Shown: positions 30,326-34,488 of the stretch, in pieces
How positions within the stretch are numbered: position 1 is the first letter of the stretch
Layout: the number at the start of each line of letters is the position of its first letter
NCBI RefSeq assembly: GCF_013377905.1
Contig: NZ_JABKAV010000037.1
Location: forward strand, 1 to 34,488
Length of the DNA stretch: 34,488 bases
Direction of reading: 5' to 3'
From: Hymenobacter terrestris
Lineage (GTDB): Bacteria > Bacteroidota > Bacteroidia > Cytophagales > Hymenobacteraceae
The notes under the pieces: model-generated
Database searches by the model: none
Told to the model about the DNA's origin: nothing
What the model saw: the letters and a program-made list of their open reading frames with translations, nothing else
Position numbers and translations under genes: made by a program

Positions 30326-33300
30326 ATGATATCTGCCATTATCCGGGCCAGCGTGCGCAACAAGCTGCTGGTGGTACTGATGCTTGTGGGCCTGGTGGCT
30401 TGGGGCAGCTACTCCGCCGTCAACCTACCCCTCGACGCCATTCCCGACGTTACCAACAACCAGGTCCAGGTCATCACCCAAAGCCCCGCCCTGGCCGCCC
30501 AGGAGGTCGAGCAACTGCTCACCATTCCGCTGGAGCTGAGCTTGCGCACCATTCCGGGCGTTACGGGTGTGCGCTCCATCTCGCGCTTCGGCATCTCCGT
30601 AATTACCGTGGAGTTTGGCGAAGACGTGCCCACGCTCGAAACCCGCCAGTTGGTGGCCGAGAAGCTGCGCACCGCCGAGGGCGACCTGGGCGCGGGCCTG
30701 GGCCGCCCCGAAATGGCTCCCATCACCACCGGCCTCGGCGAAATATTCCAGTACACGCTGGGCATGAAGCCAGGCTACGAAAAGCAGTTCTCACTGGCCA
30801 AGCTGCGCGAGGTGCAGGACTGGATTGTGAAGCGCCAGCTGGCCGGCGTGCCCGGCGTGGTCGATGTCAGTAGCTTTGGCGGCTTCGTTCGTCAATACGA
30901 AGTCAGCATCAACCCCGAGCGGCTGAACGCGCTGGGCGTGAGTTTAGCCGAGCTGTATGGGGCGCTGGAGGCCGGCAACGGCAACTCCGGCGGCTCGTAC
31001 CTGGAGCGCGGCCGCAACGCCTACTTCATCCGGGGCGAAGGTCGCGCCACTTCGCTGCAGGACGTGGGCAGCATGGTTATCAAGCAAACCAGCGCCGGCC
31101 TGCCGCTGCTGGTGCGCGACGTGGCCGACGTGCGCTTCGGCCACGCCGTGCGCTACGGGGCCATGACGCGCAACGGCGAGGGCGAAACCGTGGGCGGCAT
31201 CGTGCTTATGCTGAAAGGCGCATCGTCGGAAAGCACCATTGCCGGCGTAAAGGCGCGGGTGGCCGAAATCGACAAACAACTGCCCGAAGGCCTGTTCATC
31301 CGCCCCTTTCTCGACCGCACCAAGCTGGTGGACACTGCCATCAGTACGGTGGCCAAAAACCTGCTCGAAGGCGGCATAATCGTGCTGCTAGTGCTACTGC
31401 TGCTGCTGGGCAACTGGCGCGCCGGGCTGGTGGTGGCCTCCATGATTCCGCTGTGTATGTTGTTTGCGCTGGGTATGATGCGCGTTTTCGGCGTGTCGGC
31501 CAACCTGATGAGTTTGGGCGCCCTGGACTTCGGGCTGATCGTGGACGGGGCCATCATCATCGTGGAAGCCATGATTTTTCATCTCGTGCACTTCAAAGCG
31601 CGAGCTGCCCGCGAGAGCATGGACGAAGTAGCCGAGGCCGCTGCCAGCCGCATGATGCGCTCGGCGCTGTTCGGCCAGCTCATTATCCTCATCGTGTACC
31701 TGCCCATTTTGGCCCTCACCGGCATCGAGGGCAAGATGTTCCGCCCAATGGCCCTCACGGTGAGCTTCGCCATTATCGGGGCCATGCTGCTGTGCCTGAC
31801 TTACGTGCCAGCCGTGTCGGCCTGGGCTTTGCGCAAGGATATTGAGGAGGAAGGCACTTTGGCCGACCGCATCATGAAGTTTCTGCACCGCGGCTACGCG
31901 CCGTTGCTGGCCGGGGCGCTACGCTGGCGCGGGGCCGTGGTGGCCGGGGCGCTGGCGCTGCTGGTGCTCACGGGCCTGGTGTTCAGCCGGCTCGGGGGCG
32001 AGTTTATTCCGCAGCTCGATGAGGGCGACTTCGCCGTGAACATCACCGTCGCCCCGGGCTCGTCGCTGGCCCAGAGCGTGGCTACTACCACCCAGGTCCA
32101 GAAAATTTTGCTGGCCAACTTCCCGGAAGTGGAGCAGGTGGTGGGCAAAATCGGCACCTCGGAAATCCCCACCGACCCGATGAGCCTCGAGGATTCCGAC
32201 CAGATTGTGGTGCTCAAGCCCCACAGCGAGTGGACGTCGGCCGGTGCCCGCGAGGAGTTGGCCAACAAGATGGCCGCGGCACTGGCAGGCCTGCCGGGCG
32301 TGGGCATGGAGTTTCAGCAACCCATCCAGATGCGCTTCAACGAGCTGATTTCGGGCGTGAAGTCAGACATCAGCATTAAAATCTACGGCGACGACCTGAG
32401 CCTGCTGTTCGAGAAAGCCAACCAGGCCGCCGACTTAATCCGGGACCTAGACGGCGTGGGCGACCTCAAAGTAGAGCAGATTGCTGCCCTGCCCCAGCTG
32501 CGCGTGACTTACAACCGCGCCAAGCTGGCCCAATACGGTTTGCGGGTGGATGAGCTGAACACGCTGCTGCGCACTTCCTTTGCCGGCAACGTGGCGGGCC
32601 AGGTGTACGAGGGCGAGCGGCGCTTCGATTTGGTGGTGCGCCTCGACACTCTGCACCGCCGCGGCATCCAGGATCTGCGCAGCCTGTACGTGGACCTACC
32701 GAACGGCCAGAAAATACCGCTCGAAGAAGTGGCCGCCGTGGCGTTCCGCAACGCCCCCACCCAAGTCTCGCGCGACGACGGCCGCCGCCGCATCAACATC
32801 GGCGTGAACGTGCGCAACCGCGACGTGGAGAGCCTGGTGCAGGATATTGAAACCAAGCTGAACGCCGGGCTGAAGTTGCCGCCGGGCTACTCGCTGCACT
32901 ACGGCGGGCAGTTCGAGAACCTGCAGCAGGCCAAGTCGCGCTTGGCGCTGGCCGTACCCGTGTCGCTGGGTTTGATTTTCCTGCTGCTCTACCTCTCGTT
33001 CGGCTCGCTCAAGCAGGCCGGCCTGATTTTCACCGGCATTCCGCTGGCGGCCATCGGGGGCGTGCTGGCGCTGTGGCTGCGCGATATGCCGTTCAGCAAA
33101 CCCCAATCAGCCGTGCCTTATCACCTTCACCCTACTGAATCCATGCGCCTCTTCCTACTGCTTCTGTTCTTGATTCCCTGCTTACTTCAGGCCCAGAACA
33201 CGCCCGGCACGCTACCGCCGCCGTCCCCGCCCGGTCAGCAGGGTCGGCTCAGCCTTGAGCAGGCCCTGAACACCGGCCTTAGCCAGAGCCTGCTGACGCA

Positions 33301-34378
33301 AACCAGCGGCCTGCAAATAGAGCAGCAGCGGGTTCTGTCGCGCACTGGCTACGACCTGCCGCGCACGGTGGCCGACTACCAGTATGGCCAAGTTTCGGGA
33401 CCCTTGCGCGACCATACCTTCAACATCGTACAACAAACGGCGCTGCCGGGCGTGTATGCGGCCCAGCGCAAGCTGCTGGAAAGCCAGGTGGGCACCGCCG
33501 AGCAGCGTGGCCGCCAGCAGCGCCGGGAGTTGGCCTACTCCATCCGCAGTACTTACTACGAGTTGCTGCTGAGCTACCGCCGCACCGCCCTGATGCGCGG
33601 CCAGGACAGCCTTTACCAGCGCGCCGCCCGCGCCGCCCGCATCCGCTACCAGACCGGAGCCACCAACCGTCTGGAACAAGTATCGGCCGAGGCGCGGCTG
33701 CGGGAGCTGCAGAACCGCCAAGCCCTGCTGCTCACCGACCAGCAGGTACTCGGCCAGCAGCTGGCCGTGCTGCTCAATCAGTCCCAGCCGGCCCTTATCG
33801 ATACCACCGCCAATGCTCAAGTCCGCCTTACGCCCGCCGATACGGCCGGGCTTACGGCGGCCACCAACCCTACGCTGGGGCTGCTGGAGCAGGAGCGGGA
33901 AATACGCCGCCGCCAAACCCGGGTGGAGGAACTGCGCCGCCTGCCCGACCTGCGCCTGGGCTACTTCACCCAAACTATCAACCGGGAAGCCAACTTCCAC
34001 GTGGCCCAGGCCGGGGTGGCGCTGCCGCTGTTGGGTGGGGCGCAGAGGAGCCGCATTGCCGCCGCCCGTATCGGCGAGCAAGCGGCCGACGCCCAGATTC
34101 GTTACGCCACGGCTCAGCTCGGTGGCCAGCTTGTGGGCCTACGCCAGCGCCTACGCCAAGCCACGGCCTCGCTGGCGTATTACGAGCAAACTGCTCTGCC
34201 CCAGGCCCGCCTCATTATCGATACGGCCGAAAAGAGCTTCCGCGCCGGTGACATCGAGTACGTGGAATATGTGGTGAATACGGAGCCCGCCTGGCAAATC
34301 CGCGCCACCTACCTCGACCAGCTGCAGCGTTACAACGACCTGGCTCTGCAACTACTGCTGCTCACGGGCCAGGATTAA
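30326..34378 (+). CDS. CzcA-type heavy-metal RND permease lacking its last helices, in frame with a TolC-type domain
   Basis: This single open frame of 1350 codons has two parts. Residues 1-924 are a CzcA/CusA-family permease: N-terminal ASVRNKLLVVLMLVGLVAWG and the TM4 motif D401-FGLIVDGAIIIVE-414, which fits the Zn/Co/Cd/Ni (HME1/2-like) classes rather than the Cu/Ag class. The periplasmic domains are present and TM8-9 reach PLAAIGGVLALWLRDMPFS. At that point the family continues with three more helices (about 110 residues, beginning like SxGVGFIALFG). Here the text switches to KPQSAVPYHLHPTES and then a TolC-type protein (940-1350). Bacteroidota do have natural CzcA-TolC fusions, usually about 1450 residues, so an internal deletion is the simplest reading. 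Without TM10-12 the permease is unlikely to work. The adaptor gene is not in the window. Confidence 0.85.
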   Translation: MISAIIRASVRNKLLVVLMLVGLVAWGSYSAVNLPLDAIPDVTNNQVQVITQSPALAAQEVEQLLTIPLELSLRTIPGVTGVRSISRFGISVITVEFGEDVPTLETRQLVAEKLRTAEGDLGAGLGRPEMAPITTGLGEIFQYTLGMKPGYEKQFSLAKLREVQDWIVKRQLAGVPGVVDVSSFGGFVRQYEVSINPERLNALGVSLAELYGALEAGNGNSGGSYLERGRNAYFIRGEGRATSLQDVGSMVIKQTSAGLPLLVRDVADVRFGHAVRYGAMTRNGEGETVGGIVLMLKGASSESTIAGVKARVAEIDKQLPEGLFIRPFLDRTKLVDTAISTVAKNLLEGGIIVLLVLLLLLGNWRAGLVVASMIPLCMLFALGMMRVFGVSANLMSLGALDFGLIVDGAIIIVEAMIFHLVHFKARAARESMDEVAEAAASRMMRSALFGQLIILIVYLPILALTGIEGKMFRPMALTVSFAIIGAMLLCLTYVPAVSAWALRKDIEEEGTLADRIMKFLHRGYAPLLAGALRWRGAVVAGALALLVLTGLVFSRLGGEFIPQLDEGDFAVNITVAPGSSLAQSVATTTQVQKILLANFPEVEQVVGKIGTSEIPTDPMSLEDSDQIVVLKPHSEWTSAGAREELANKMAAALAGLPGVGMEFQQPIQMRFNELISGVKSDISIKIYGDDLSLLFEKANQAADLIRDLDGVGDLKVEQIAALPQLRVTYNRAKLAQYGLRVDELNTLLRTSFAGNVAGQVYEGERRFDLVVRLDTLHRRGIQDLRSLYVDLPNGQKIPLEEVAAVAFRNAPTQVSRDDGRRRINIGVNVRNRDVESLVQDIETKLNAGLKLPPGYSLHYGGQFENLQQAKSRLALAVPVSLGLIFLLLYLSFGSLKQAGLIFTGIPLAAIGGVLALWLRDMPFSKPQSAVPYHLHPTESMRLFLLLLFLIPCLLQAQNTPGTLPPPSPPGQQGRLSLEQALNTGLSQSLLTQTSGLQIEQQRVLSRTGYDLPRTVADYQYGQVSGPLRDHTFNIVQQTALPGVYAAQRKLLESQVGTAEQRGRQQRRELAYSIRSTYYELLLSYRRTALMRGQDSLYQRAARAARIRYQTGATNRLEQVSAEARLRELQNRQALLLTDQQVLGQQLAVLLNQSQPALIDTTANAQVRLTPADTAGLTAATNPTLGLLEQEREIRRRQTRVEELRRLPDLRLGYFTQTINREANFHVAQAGVALPLLGGAQRSRIAAARIGEQAADAQIRYATAQLGGQLVGLRQRLRQATASLAYYEQTALPQARLIIDTAEKSFRAGDIEYVEYVVNTEPAWQIRATYLDQLQRYNDLALQLLLLTGQD
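33143..34378 (+). other. TolC-type (CzcC-like) outer-membrane domain within the fused frame; possible independent start
   Basis: Residues 940-1350 of the fused frame begin with a perfect signal-peptide-like segment, MRLFLLLLFLIPCLLQAQ, starting at an ATG at 33143. The outer-membrane efflux domain follows: LSLEQALNTGLSQSLLTQTS, ALPGVYAAQRKLLESQVG, long helices RRELAYSIRSTYYELLLSYR and RAARAARIRYQTGATNRLEQ, strand segment LRLGYFTQTINREANFHVAQ, and EKSFRAGDIEYVEYVV near the end. If translated from 33143 it would be a normal exported TolC-type protein of 411 residues even though the permease ahead is damaged. It is clearly different from the TolC at 26344-27777. The reader should treat this as part of, or an alternative product of, the frame above. 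Confidence 0.7.
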
Positions 34379-34391
34379 TAACATACCACGG

Positions 34392-34488
34392 GCGTAGGGG
34401 CGCGGCTTGTCCGCGCCCGCCGTTGAACGATTTCGCCAGAACAAATCCCTAGGTCACCTTTTAACGGCGGGGGCGGGGAGGGCAGGCC
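34392..34488. repeat. REP/MITE-like palindromic element, copy 3 (cut by window end)
   Basis: The left end GCGTAGGGGCGCGGCTTGTC then CGCGCCCGCCGTTGAAC matches the ends of copies 1 and 2. The right side TTTTAACGGCGGGGGCGGGG mirrors it, and the outermost bases appear to continue beyond the window. The element starts about 14 bases after the stop of the CzcA-TolC frame. No gene lies between 34379 and the end. Confidence 0.7.

Noticed and set aside
33212..34081. 289-codon minus-strand open frame inside the TolC-type domain
   Set aside because: Shadow of a clear outer-membrane efflux domain; no family features.

Overview
The window looks like chromosome of a high-GC Bacteroidota, most likely Hymenobacter or a close Hymenobacteraceae relative. 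The basis is the G+C-rich coding sequence with AT-rich islands, several perfect Bacteroidota-type promoter boxes (TAnnTTTG, once with TTTG 19 bases upstream), and gene families typical of Cytophagales: a CDGSH protein, bacterial acyl-CoA-binding protein, M13 lipoprotein peptidase, fused CzcA-TolC-type pump and NarL-type kinases with short membrane anchors. No rRNA, tRNA, CRISPR array, phage gene or transposase gene was seen.

Bases 1-13200 are mostly single housekeeping or envelope genes, often convergent and separated by good hairpin terminators: MOSC protein, DUF547 protein, DUF2461 protein, deoxynucleoside kinase, a SpoIIAA-like protein, a secreted helical protein, GNAT acetyltransferase, CDGSH Fe-S protein, acyl-CoA-binding protein, secreted amidohydrolase, an outer-membrane-barrel candidate, an unrecognised possibly kinase-like protein, zinc phospholipase C-like protein, cyclophilin lipoprotein, a small lipoprotein and a small membrane protein. 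Bases 13200-17550 hold an M13 peptidase lipoprotein and exonuclease VII (xseA, xseB), separated by a perfect 45-bp inverted repeat.

Bases 17580-21180 are the most unusual part. A perfect TAnnTTTG box precedes small protein 1, membrane protein 1, small protein 2, membrane protein 2, a histidine kinase and a receiver protein, all on the plus strand with overlaps or short gaps. The two small proteins are paralogues (shared CVGxR block and a Cys/Pro tail ending in LN), and the two membrane proteins appear to be diverged paralogues (shared NNIxxxHxxT). The pair has therefore duplicated in front of a kinase with no sensor domain of its own, which suggests a multi-subunit sensor. The response regulator stops right after the receiver domain, beside a repeat element, and appears to have lost its DNA-binding half.

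Bases 21340-27780 carry an alkyltransferase-like protein and a complete tripartite RND efflux operon (adaptor, HAE1-type permease, TolC). Bases 27800-34378 hold a second SpoIIAA-like protein, a second zinc phospholipase C-like protein, a His-rich secreted protein and a heavy-metal RND permease (CzcA type). The permease lacks its last transmembrane helices and runs in frame into a TolC-type protein.

A palindromic repeat of about 115 bp (ends like GTAGGGGCGGGGCTTG...CCGCCGTT) occurs at 4193-4309, 21195-21313 and 34392-34488 (cut by the window end), with a probable remnant at 1-84. Most long ORFs on the strand opposite the genes listed here are GC-driven shadows.
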